A DNA stretch of 7,198 bases, from NCBI GenBank assembly GCA_021325695.1, contig JAJTCR010000060.1:1-7198 (forward strand). Direction: 5' to 3'. Positions within the stretch are counted from its first letter, which is position 1. Every line of letters begins with the position of its first letter. The stretch is from Steroidobacteraceae bacterium (GTDB lineage Bacteria; Pseudomonadota; Gammaproteobacteria; Steroidobacterales; Steroidobacteraceae). This document shows, piece after piece, positions 1 to 5,011 of this stretch. The translations under genes were made by a program, and so were the position numbers. Below the pieces are notes generated by a model that had not been told where the DNA came from, made no database searches, and worked only from the letters and a program-made list of their open reading frames with translations.

Positions 1-1240
1 TCTCGCCGGCGCGCCAGAACCAGACGTCCTTGCGCGGCTGTTCGCCGACGTAGGTCACGCCCTCGAGGTCCTCGGTGAACCAGTACAGGCCGGTGATCAG
101 GTCGAGCCGCTCGGTCGAATAGACGAGCTGCAACTCGTTGCTCATCTGGTCTGCGTCCATCGGAATCGCGACCGTCGCGGTCGTGTTGGGTGGCGGGATG
201 ACCGTCGAGAGGTCGAGGTCCTGGGCGAGGTAGAAGTCGAGGCGGCGGTAACTGAAGATGTCTTTGAGTGTCACCGTGTCGCTGATGTTCCAGGTGTAGG
301 TCGCTGTCGCGGAAACCGTCTCGCGTTCCATCTGTGGATCGATGTTGCCGGCGCCGTCGCGCGAGCCCGGGTTGGAGAAGCCGCCCACGCCCTTCGGTGC
401 CTGGGTCGGCGGCGCCACCGGCGGCTCGATCACGTAGAGCGGAGTCAGGTAGGTGAACAGGCCGCTCGCGTCGTCCTGCTTGCCGTACTCGCCGGTGAAC
501 AGCAGTGTCATGTCCTCGCGCAGGTCGAACTCGAGGTGGCCGCGCGCGGCCCAGCGATGGTCGTCGTCGATGTCGTTGGCCGTGGTGATGTTCTCACCAA
601 AGCCTGCCCGGTCGGTGGACGTGACGGCGAGGCGGCCGCGGGTTCGTTCGCCCAGCGGCCCGCTCAGCGCGGCGTCGACCTTGAGCAGGTCGTAGTTGCC
701 GGCCGTGAGCGTGACATAGCCCTCGAAGGCATCGGTCGGCTTGGCCGTCACGGCATTGATCGCGCCGCCCGTGGCGTTGCGGCCGTACAGTGTGCCCTGC
801 GGCCCGCGGAGCACTTCGACGCGCTCGAGGTCGAACAGCGACATGCCCTGCGATTCCGGGCGCGAGACGACGGCGCCGTCGACGTGGAACGCCACCATCG
901 AGTCCTCGCCACGGGTGTTCGACACGTTGCCGAGGCCGCGGAGTGTGACCTTCATCGCGCCGACGGTCTCGCCGACGTTGAGCGTCGGCACGAGCAGCTG
1001 CAGGTCCTCGACGTCGTTGAGCTGCTGGGTGGCCAGGTCGTCGGCGCCGACGACGTCGAGCGCTGCCGAGACCTCGCTCAGCGACTCCTCACGCTTGCGC
1101 GCCGTCACGACGACTTCCTCCAAAGCGGCCGCGGGTGCCGCCGTCTCCTGGGCCTGGGCGATGCCGGGGCCGGTCACCACGCTGGATCCCAGCACGAGGC
1201 CGATGGCCAGCGCGAGCTTCGATGGTTGCCGTGCACGCAT
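1..1240 (-). CDS. TonB-dependent outer-membrane receptor, N-terminal part (runs off left edge)
   Basis: Ligand-gated outer-membrane uptake channel powered by TonB-ExbBD. About 413 residues are readable without a stop; the rest of the barrel lies beyond base 1. The ATG at 1240 is preceded by AGGGGGA with an 8-nt spacer. Residues 1-30 form a Sec signal peptide: basic MRARQPSK, hydrophobic LALAIGLVLG, and a likely AQA|QE cleavage. The TonB box EEVVVTA is at 41-47, followed by a plug domain with VTLRGLG (98-104), VAFHVDGA (116-123) and the plug signature ERVEVLRGPQGTLYGRN (139-155) plus TGGAIN. Barrel strands follow from about residue 165. The family normally has 700-850 residues, so about half is visible. 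It starts 63 bp after the crotonase-family gene with no promoter I could recognise between them, so co-transcription is likely. Family assignment is secure. The ligand is unknown; iron-siderophore or organic-substrate uptake are both possible. Confidence 0.95.
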   Translation of the reverse strand, partial: MRARQPSKLALAIGLVLGSSVVTGPGIAQAQETAAPAAALEEVVVTARKREESLSEVSAALDVVGADDLATQQLNDVEDLQLLVPTLNVGETVGAMKVTLRGLGNVSNTRGEDSMVAFHVDGAVVSRPESQGMSLFDLERVEVLRGPQGTLYGRNATGGAINAVTAKPTDAFEGYVTLTAGNYDLLKVDAALSGPLGERTRGRLAVTSTDRAGFGENITTANDIDDDHRWAARGHLEFDLREDMTLLFTGEYGKQDDASGLFTYLTPLYVIEPPVAPPTQAPKGVGGFSNPGSRDGAGNIDPQMERETVSATATYTWNISDTVTLKDIFSYRRLDFYLAQDLDLSTVIPPPNTTATVAIPMDADQMSNELQLVYSTERLDLITGLYWFTEDLEGVTYVGEQPRKDVWFWRAGE

Positions 1241-1248
1241 TGTATGTT

Positions 1249-1255
1249 TCCCCCT
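1249..1255 (-). promoter_or_regulatory. Ribosome binding site of the left-hand receptor
   Basis: On the minus strand AGGGGGA lies 8 nt before the ATG at 1240. It fixes the start that also gives a complete signal peptide. Confidence 0.7.
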
Positions 1256-1274
1256 GGTACTGCGAACGGTGTGG

Positions 1275-1291
1275 TGCCGGTCACGCCGGCA
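1275..1291. repeat. Short inverted repeat between crotonase gene and receptor
   Basis: TGCCGG and CCGGCA, 6 bp each, separated by 5 bases, begin 12 nt after the crotonase-family stop codon. The transcript could form a small GC-rich hairpin. No T-run follows on either strand, so it is not a typical intrinsic terminator. It may be chance in this GC-rich DNA or a weak processing/stability element. Confidence 0.25.
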
Positions 1292-1303
1292 GTCGAGCGA
1301 CGA

Positions 1304-2101
1304 TCAGCGGCCGACCCAGTTCGGCTTGCGCTTCTCGATGAAGGCCTTGACGCCTTCTTTCGCGTCGGCCGAGTGGTGGACCACGTTGCAGGTCATGGTC
1401 TCGAGCGCGATCAGGCTTTCGGTGTCCGCGTCGAGGCCGCGATTGACGGCCTTCTTGGTCATCCACATGCAGAAGGGGCTGAGCTCCAGCATCGGCGCGC
1501 AGAAGTCCTGGATCAGCCGATCGAACTCGGCCGCCGGTGCCGAAGCGTTCGCGAGATTCCACGCGGCCGCCTCCTGGCCCGAGAGCAGCTTGCCGGTCAG
1601 CATCAGCTCCTTCGACTTGCGAAGGCCGATGTAGCGCGGCAAGCGGTAGATCGGACCTGCCCCACCGAAAAGCGCGCGACGGATGTGGAAGTCGCCGATC
1701 CGGCACTCGTCGGCGCAGAGCAGGAAGTCGGTGGAGATCGCGAGTTCGAACCCGCCCGCGACGGCATAGCCCTCGACCGCCGCGACGGTCGGCTTCTTCA
1801 TGTTGAACATCTTGTCGTAGGTGCGCGCCGAGTCGATCGCCAGCTGCAGCGAGTCCGACGACGCGCCGAGCACCGGGCCGACGAGCAGATCGAGGTCGGC
1901 CCCGGAACAGAACGTGTTGGCACGCCCGCGGAAGACGACGACCTTCGCGGCGTCGTCGAGTGCGGCACGGTCCACCGCCACTTCCAGCTCGCGCAGCAAC
2001 TGCGGGCTGACGCAGTTCCGCTTGTGCGGGCGGTTCAGCCAGATCGTGCAGATGCCGTTGCTCGCCAGCTCGTACTGAATCACGTCCTTCTCTGCGGTCA
2101 T
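1304..2101 (-). CDS. Enoyl-CoA hydratase/isomerase (crotonase) family protein
   Basis: Cytosolic crotonase-fold enzyme of 265 residues, the usual family length, expected to act on an acyl-CoA thioester. The start chosen is the ATG at 2101 because GGAGAG lies 7 nt upstream; the frame is open further upstream but only from a TTG at 2185. Visible family features are NRPHKRN (23-29), the oxyanion-hole segment FCSGADLD (64-71), KPTVAAVEGYAVAGGFELA (103-121) and RLPRYIG (153-159), then the C-terminal KEGVKAFIEKRKPNW. By alignment to classical hydratase (rat Glu144 and Glu164), the first catalytic Glu is kept as E119 in GGFELA. The second falls on H139 in the segment DFHIRRAL, where QPEINLG is usual. 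Simple hydratase activity is therefore doubtful; isomerase, hydrolase, lyase or a specialised hydratase are alternatives. It has its own promoter/operator region and is followed 63 bp later by a receptor gene, which suggests a catabolic role for an imported compound. Confidence 0.93.
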   Translation of the reverse strand: MTAEKDVIQYELASNGICTIWLNRPHKRNCVSPQLLRELEVAVDRAALDDAAKVVVFRGRANTFCSGADLDLLVGPVLGASSDSLQLAIDSARTYDKMFNMKKPTVAAVEGYAVAGGFELAISTDFLLCADECRIGDFHIRRALFGGAGPIYRLPRYIGLRKSKELMLTGKLLSGQEAAAWNLANASAPAAEFDRLIQDFCAPMLELSPFCMWMTKKAVNRGLDADTESLIALETMTCNVVHHSADAKEGVKAFIEKRKPNWVGR

Positions 2102-2108
2102 GTCCGGG

Positions 2109-2114
2109 CTCTCC
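2109..2114 (-). promoter_or_regulatory. Ribosome binding site deciding the crotonase-gene start
   Basis: GGAGAG on the minus strand, 7 nt before ATG at 2101. It favours this ATG over the in-frame TTG at 2185, which would add 28 residues unlike the family N-terminus. Confidence 0.75.
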
Positions 2115-2191
2115 AGGTTTTCGAGGTTTGGGATCCGTGGCCGCGCTGGCCCCGCCCGCGACGGCAGACTCGCGCGATCGGACAAATCAAA

Positions 2192-2207
2192 GACCGACCG
2201 GTCGGTC
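2192..2207. promoter_or_regulatory. Perfect 16-bp palindrome, probable TetR-family operator
   Basis: GACCGACCGGTCGGTC is a perfect inverted repeat in non-coding DNA between the SDR stop and the crotonase-family start. Its size, full symmetry and GACCG...CGGTC arms are of the type bound by many TetR/AcrR repressors (family knowledge). It sits just downstream of a predicted -10 element, where a bound repressor would block transcription, and about 98 nt before the ATG at 2101. A 13/16 match occurs upstream of the transporter gene at 4399-4414. No regulator gene is in the window, so the binding protein is unknown. Confidence 0.65.
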
Positions 2208-2213
2208 GGCAGA

Positions 2214-2243
2214 AACTTAGCAAACGGCTCGTGGGCATGTCAA
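2214..2243 (-). promoter_or_regulatory. Predicted sigma-70-type promoter of the crotonase gene
   Basis: A perfect -35 hexamer TTGACA (2243-2238) begins immediately after the SDR TGA. After 18 nt comes a poor -10 candidate, TAAGTT (2219-2214). Transcription would start near 2207, inside or at the edge of the 16-bp palindrome. The -35 match and the operator position support it; the weak -10 lowers confidence. Confidence 0.4.
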
Positions 2244-2990
2244 TCATTGGGCCGTGTAGCCGCCGTCGATGACCAGGCAGGTGCCGGTGATGAACGAGGC
2301 CTCGTCGGACGCAAGGAATGCGATCCCGCGCGCGACCTCGTCCGGACGCCCGAGCCGTCCCAGCGGATAACGCGCGATCAGGTCACGCGCGTCGGCGGCC
2401 CGTGCGGCGGCACCGCCCACGCCTGTCGGCGCCTCGAGATGCCCGGGGCAGACGGCGTTGACGCGAATCCCTTGCGCCGCATGGTCGATCGCCGCGGCGC
2501 GGGTGAGGTTGACGACGGCACCCTTGGTCGCCGCGTACGCCGCGGCCCTGCGGGGTGCGACGAGGCCCATCACGGAGGCCGTGTTCACGATGGCACCAGG
2601 ATGCCCCGCCATCGCCTGCACCGCGTACTTGACGCACAGCAGGACGCTCGTCAGGTTGACGTCGAGTGCGCGCCGCCAGTCGTCCAGTGCCAGTTCGTCG
2701 GCCGCGCCGCGCACGCCTATCCCTGCGTTGGCCACCATCACGTCGAGCCGACCCCACCGCTCGGTGGCCGCTCGAACCATCGCGGCGACGTCCGGCTCGC
2801 CGGAGACGTCGCATTGCGTGAACTGCACGTCGTGACCGCACCGCGCCAGTTCGCCGGCGATCGCCTCCCCGGCGGGGTCGACGTCCGCGACCAGGACACG
2901 CGCGCCGCGCTCGGCGAGCAGCGCGGACGTCGCCCGGCCGATCGACCCTGCGCCGCCCGTGACGATTGCGACCCGGCCCTCAAACTGCAT
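2244..2990 (-). CDS. Short-chain dehydrogenase/reductase (classical SDR)
   Basis: Cytosolic NAD(P)-dependent oxidoreductase of 248 residues, the standard classical SDR length, interconverting an alcohol and a ketone. The Rossmann cofactor motif is TGGAGSIG (11-18), a variant in which the usual second Gly position is Ser16. Asp36 at the end of beta-2 (LVAD) predicts NAD(H) preference. CDV (60-62), NAG (88-90) and Asn112 in DVNL are in place. The catalytic set is Ser139, Tyr152 and Lys156 in YAATK, so it should be active. The C-terminal GRPDEVARGIAFLASDEA and TGTCLVIDGG match the family. The start overlaps the transporter end by 11 bp, with AGGCGG 5 nt upstream, so translation is probably coupled and both come from one transcript. 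The substrate is unknown; the context suggests a hydroxyl or keto intermediate of the imported compound. An acetoacetyl-CoA-reductase-like role cannot be excluded. Confidence 0.95.
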   Translation of the reverse strand: MQFEGRVAIVTGGAGSIGRATSALLAERGARVLVADVDPAGEAIAGELARCGHDVQFTQCDVSGEPDVAAMVRAATERWGRLDVMVANAGIGVRGAADELALDDWRRALDVNLTSVLLCVKYAVQAMAGHPGAIVNTASVMGLVAPRRAAAYAATKGAVVNLTRAAAIDHAAQGIRVNAVCPGHLEAPTGVGGAAARAADARDLIARYPLGRLGRPDEVARGIAFLASDEASFITGTCLVIDGGYTAQ

Positions 2991-4338
2991 CGGCGCCGCC
3001 TGCCTGCGCCACTCGTGCCCGCGCCGACTTCTGCGCGGCGACCTCGCGCTCGTGCCGCAGGACGAGCAGCAACAACCCGATCGCGACCACGAGACCGCCG
3101 GCCATGCCTGCGAATCCGGTCGCGAACGAGCCGGTGAGGTCGAACGAATAGCCCATGGCGAGCGGGCCCACCAACCCGCCCAGGCTGCCGAAGATGCCGA
3201 CCTGCACGGCGATGGCGACGCCGACGACCTGAGCCGGCATCAGGTCGAAGATCAGGACCATGAACGGGCCGATCGCCGCGCCGTTGCAGCTCAGCATCAG
3301 GCAGAGCATTGCGATCACGAGCGGCTGCTGGTCGACGAGCAGCAGGCCGACGATGCCCGGGATCGTCAATGCGGCAAAGGCGATCAGCACGGGCGTGCGC
3401 CGGCCGAGCTTGTCGGCGAGATAGCCGGAAAGGAGCGCGCCGAGCGCAGCTGCGGCATAGGGCAGCGAGAGCGCCATGCCGCTGCCGAGTGCGGTGTAGC
3501 CCCGCTCCTTGACGAGGTAGCCGGGCAGCCAGCTGAAGTTCGTGTAATAGATGCCCGAGATGAAGAAGAACGCGGCGCAGATCAGCCAGTAGTGGGGCGA
3601 CCGCGCGAGAAGCTTCAAGCCTTCCCTGAAGCCGAGTTCCTGCGGCTTGCGGCCCGACGGATCGAAGGTGACGCGGTCTCGTTCGAGCGCGGCCTCGATG
3701 GCCTCCATCTCGGCGCGGCCGATGCGCGGGTGCTCGCGCGGATGGTCGTACACGAGCCGCCAGAACAGGAACGCGCCGAGCAGGGTCAGCACGCCGACGA
3801 TGATGAACATCGCGCGCCAGCCGAGGATCGTGACGATCCACGCCATGAACGGCATGCCGATCACCAGCCCCATGTAGGCCGAGGCGATCTGCACGCCTTG
3901 GGAGATGCCGCGCTCGCGCGGAAACACCCAGTGGTTCAGCAGCTTCGTGACGGGATTGATCACGGCGCCCTCGGCGAACCCGAACACCGAGCGCACGACG
4001 GTGAACTGCACGATCGTGTGACAGAAAGCCGTGCCGGCGACGGCCACGCACCAGATCAGGTACGTGACGAGCGTCCACGTCCGGATCTTGAGCCGGTCGG
4101 AGGCGACACCGCCGATCAGCTGGCCGAATGAGTAGCCCCAGAAGAACGTCCCGAGGATGAAGCCCATCTCGAGACCGCTCAGGTGCAGCTCGTCCATGAT
4201 CTTCGGCGCCGCGACCGACATCGCGACGCGGTCCAGGTACAGGAAGACGCCCGTGATCCAGAGCGCCGACATTACGACGAACCGGTACTTGCCGACGCGG
4301 GCCGACCCCTCAGGCCGGGTCTCGACTCGAGCGTTCAT
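2980..4338 (-). CDS. MFS transporter, anion:cation symporter (ACS) family
   Basis: Inner-membrane carrier of 452 residues with about 12 hydrophobic segments. The ACS family imports organic anions such as hexuronates, glucarate/galactonate, phthalate and other carboxylates with a cation. Visible hallmarks are YLDRVAMSVAAP (34-45), FFWGYSFGQLIGG (65-77), the MFS motif-A loop GGVASDRLKIR (76-86), R-x6-EG around R116-E123-G124, GWR (173-175), and the cytoplasmic DHPREHPR stretch (198-205) before the central loop. A second motif-A-like GYLADKLGRR sits in the C-terminal half. The start chosen is the ATG at 4338, preceded by AGGGGGA; a GTG at 4377 in frame would add 13 poorly conserved residues. The end overlaps the SDR start by 11 bp. 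A degenerate copy of the palindromic operator lies 61 nt upstream of the start. The exact substrate cannot be read from sequence; a carboxylate feeding the SDR and crotonase enzymes is my inference. Confidence 0.94.
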   Translation of the reverse strand: MNARVETRPEGSARVGKYRFVVMSALWITGVFLYLDRVAMSVAAPKIMDELHLSGLEMGFILGTFFWGYSFGQLIGGVASDRLKIRTWTLVTYLIWCVAVAGTAFCHTIVQFTVVRSVFGFAEGAVINPVTKLLNHWVFPRERGISQGVQIASAYMGLVIGMPFMAWIVTILGWRAMFIIVGVLTLLGAFLFWRLVYDHPREHPRIGRAEMEAIEAALERDRVTFDPSGRKPQELGFREGLKLLARSPHYWLICAAFFFISGIYYTNFSWLPGYLVKERGYTALGSGMALSLPYAAAALGALLSGYLADKLGRRTPVLIAFAALTIPGIVGLLLVDQQPLVIAMLCLMLSCNGAAIGPFMVLIFDLMPAQVVGVAIAVQVGIFGSLGGLVGPLAMGYSFDLTGSFATGFAGMAGGLVVAIGLLLLVLRHEREVAAQKSARARVAQAGGADAV

Positions 4339-4341
4339 CCA

Positions 4342-4348
4342 TCCCCCT
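4342..4348 (-). promoter_or_regulatory. Ribosome binding site of the MFS transporter
   Basis: AGGGGGA ends 3 nt before the ATG at 4338, a rather tight spacing. It still favours this ATG over the in-frame GTG at 4377, upstream of which I see no purine-rich site. Confidence 0.55.
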
Positions 4349-4398
4349 GCGGCGCCGCACGGAGCCGGCGCAGGCACAAGGGTAGACCGGTTCAGGTC

Positions 4399-4414
4399 GG
4401 CCGTCCAGTCGGTC
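4399..4414. promoter_or_regulatory. Degenerate copy of the TetR-type operator upstream of the transporter
   Basis: GGCCGTCCAGTCGGTC matches the perfect palindrome at 2192-2207 at 13 of 16 positions. The right half plus flank, GTCGGTCGGC, is identical over 10 bases in both sites. It lies in non-coding DNA 61 nt upstream of the transporter ATG. A single half-site is not rare in this GC-rich DNA (TCGGTCGGC also occurs inside the left receptor at 732-740), so the support comes from the full 16-bp match and the promoter position. I found no convincing -35/-10 pair beside it. Confidence 0.45.
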
Positions 4415-4463
4415 GGCTAATTGTTCGGCCGGCGAGCCGGTGACCTGGCCGATCAGGGCCGCA

Positions 4464-4510
4464 TCGAGGAGACCGAACGGGCGGGGGGAACGCGACGCTG
4501 GTCTCCTCGA
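4464..4510. repeat. 11-bp perfect inverted repeat with 25-base spacer
   Basis: TCGAGGAGACC (4464-4474) and GGTCTCCTCGA (4500-4510) are exact reverse complements. They lie in the gap between the NTF2-like gene stop and the transporter start. RNA from the minus strand could fold into an 11-bp stem with a C-rich loop. No T-run follows, so it is not a classical intrinsic terminator. It could insulate the two transcription units, act in the transporter leader if transcription starts upstream, or bind a dimeric regulator. Confidence 0.5.
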
Positions 4511-4563
4511 CACGGTGGAAAACGGCTCTCGTCGCAGACCCCGCGCCCGCTCGCCCGGGCCGC

Positions 4564-5010
4564 CTATTGCGGTCCGGATTCCAGCGCGGCGACGAGCCGG
4601 ATCGGATCAAAGTATTCCCGGAAGTGCAGGATGTACCCCTCGCTCATGGTGAGTCGGGTCAGGTATTCATTTCGGTAGCGGCGACCGGTCGGGATCAGCT
4701 TCATGTCGCTCGTGTACTCGGCGAGCAGCTCGTTCGGGTCGGAGGCGAACGCCTCGATCCGGACGTCTTGCAGGTTTTCCGAACCGTCTACCACCGTGGC
4801 GGGGATCGACTCGAGGAAGGCCATGACCGCCTCGCGACCCTGGGTACGCCGCGCGAAACCTGGCGGCGCGTACGGCAGTGCGTACGTGACCGCGGGATGC
4901 AGCAGCCGTCGCATCGCGGCGAAATCCCAACGGTTGATCGCCTCGAGATAGGCCTTCACTGCATCGACGTTGTCGCGACGCAGGGCGACGCCGGCCTCGA
5001 TATCGAGCAT
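4564..5010 (-). CDS. SnoaL / PhzA-PhzB-like NTF2-fold protein
   Basis: Small cytosolic alpha+beta-barrel protein of 148 residues, the usual length for this superfamily, which includes polyketide cyclases, ketosteroid isomerase, limonene epoxide hydrolase and the PhzA/PhzB proteins. The N-terminal helix VKAYLEAINRWDFAAMRRLLHP (18-39) is the typical cone-forming segment. YAPPGFARRTQGREAVMAFL (47-66) and the closing REYFDPIRLVAAL (131-143) resemble PhzA/PhzB-type and SnoaL-like members. No signal peptide is seen. I cannot assign a reaction: catalytic residues vary across the fold, and no unmistakable ketosteroid-isomerase Tyr/Asp set is visible. The ATG lies one base after the TGA of the upstream receptor, with only a weak AGG 7 nt before it, so translation is probably coupled to the receptor. 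That places it in the uptake operon rather than with the transporter. Confidence 0.88.
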   Translation of the reverse strand: MLDIEAGVALRRDNVDAVKAYLEAINRWDFAAMRRLLHPAVTYALPYAPPGFARRTQGREAVMAFLESIPATVVDGSENLQDVRIEAFASDPNELLAEYTSDMKLIPTGRRYRNEYLTRLTMSEGYILHFREYFDPIRLVAALESGPQ

Positions 5011-5011
5011 T

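Noticed and set aside
1275..1291. Intrinsic terminator after the crotonase-family gene
   Set aside because: Stem of only 6 bp and no T-run on the minus strand; kept only as a low-confidence repeat.
2102..2185. N-terminal extension of the crotonase-family gene to a TTG at 2185
   Set aside because: The extra residues are Pro/Arg/Ser-rich and unlike the family, while the ATG at 2101 has a well-spaced GGAGAG.
536..2272. Long plus-strand open frame of 578 codons opposite the crotonase gene and receptor
   Set aside because: It is antisense to two well-recognised genes, crosses their intergenic gap, and gives an Arg/Asp/His-rich sequence with no domain. Long antisense frames are common in high-GC coding DNA.
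2738..4078. Minus-strand 446-codon frame overlapping the transporter and SDR in another frame
   Set aside because: Arg/Ala/Pro-rich shadow with no family features, while the overlapping frames encode clear MFS and SDR proteins.
2959..4131. Plus-strand 390-codon frame opposite the transporter
   Set aside because: Low-complexity His/Asp/Glu/Arg-rich translation typical of the complement of a membrane-protein gene in GC-rich DNA.
4429..4440. CCGGC-GA-GCCGG mini-palindrome as a further operator
   Set aside because: Only 5-bp GC arms, easily found by chance in this composition, and unlike the GACCGACCGGTCGGTC site.
4415..4563. A small gene in the gap between the NTF2-like gene and the transporter
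   Set aside because: Short frames exist on both strands but have Arg/Pro/Ser-rich translations, no supporting ribosome site, and overlap the inverted repeat.
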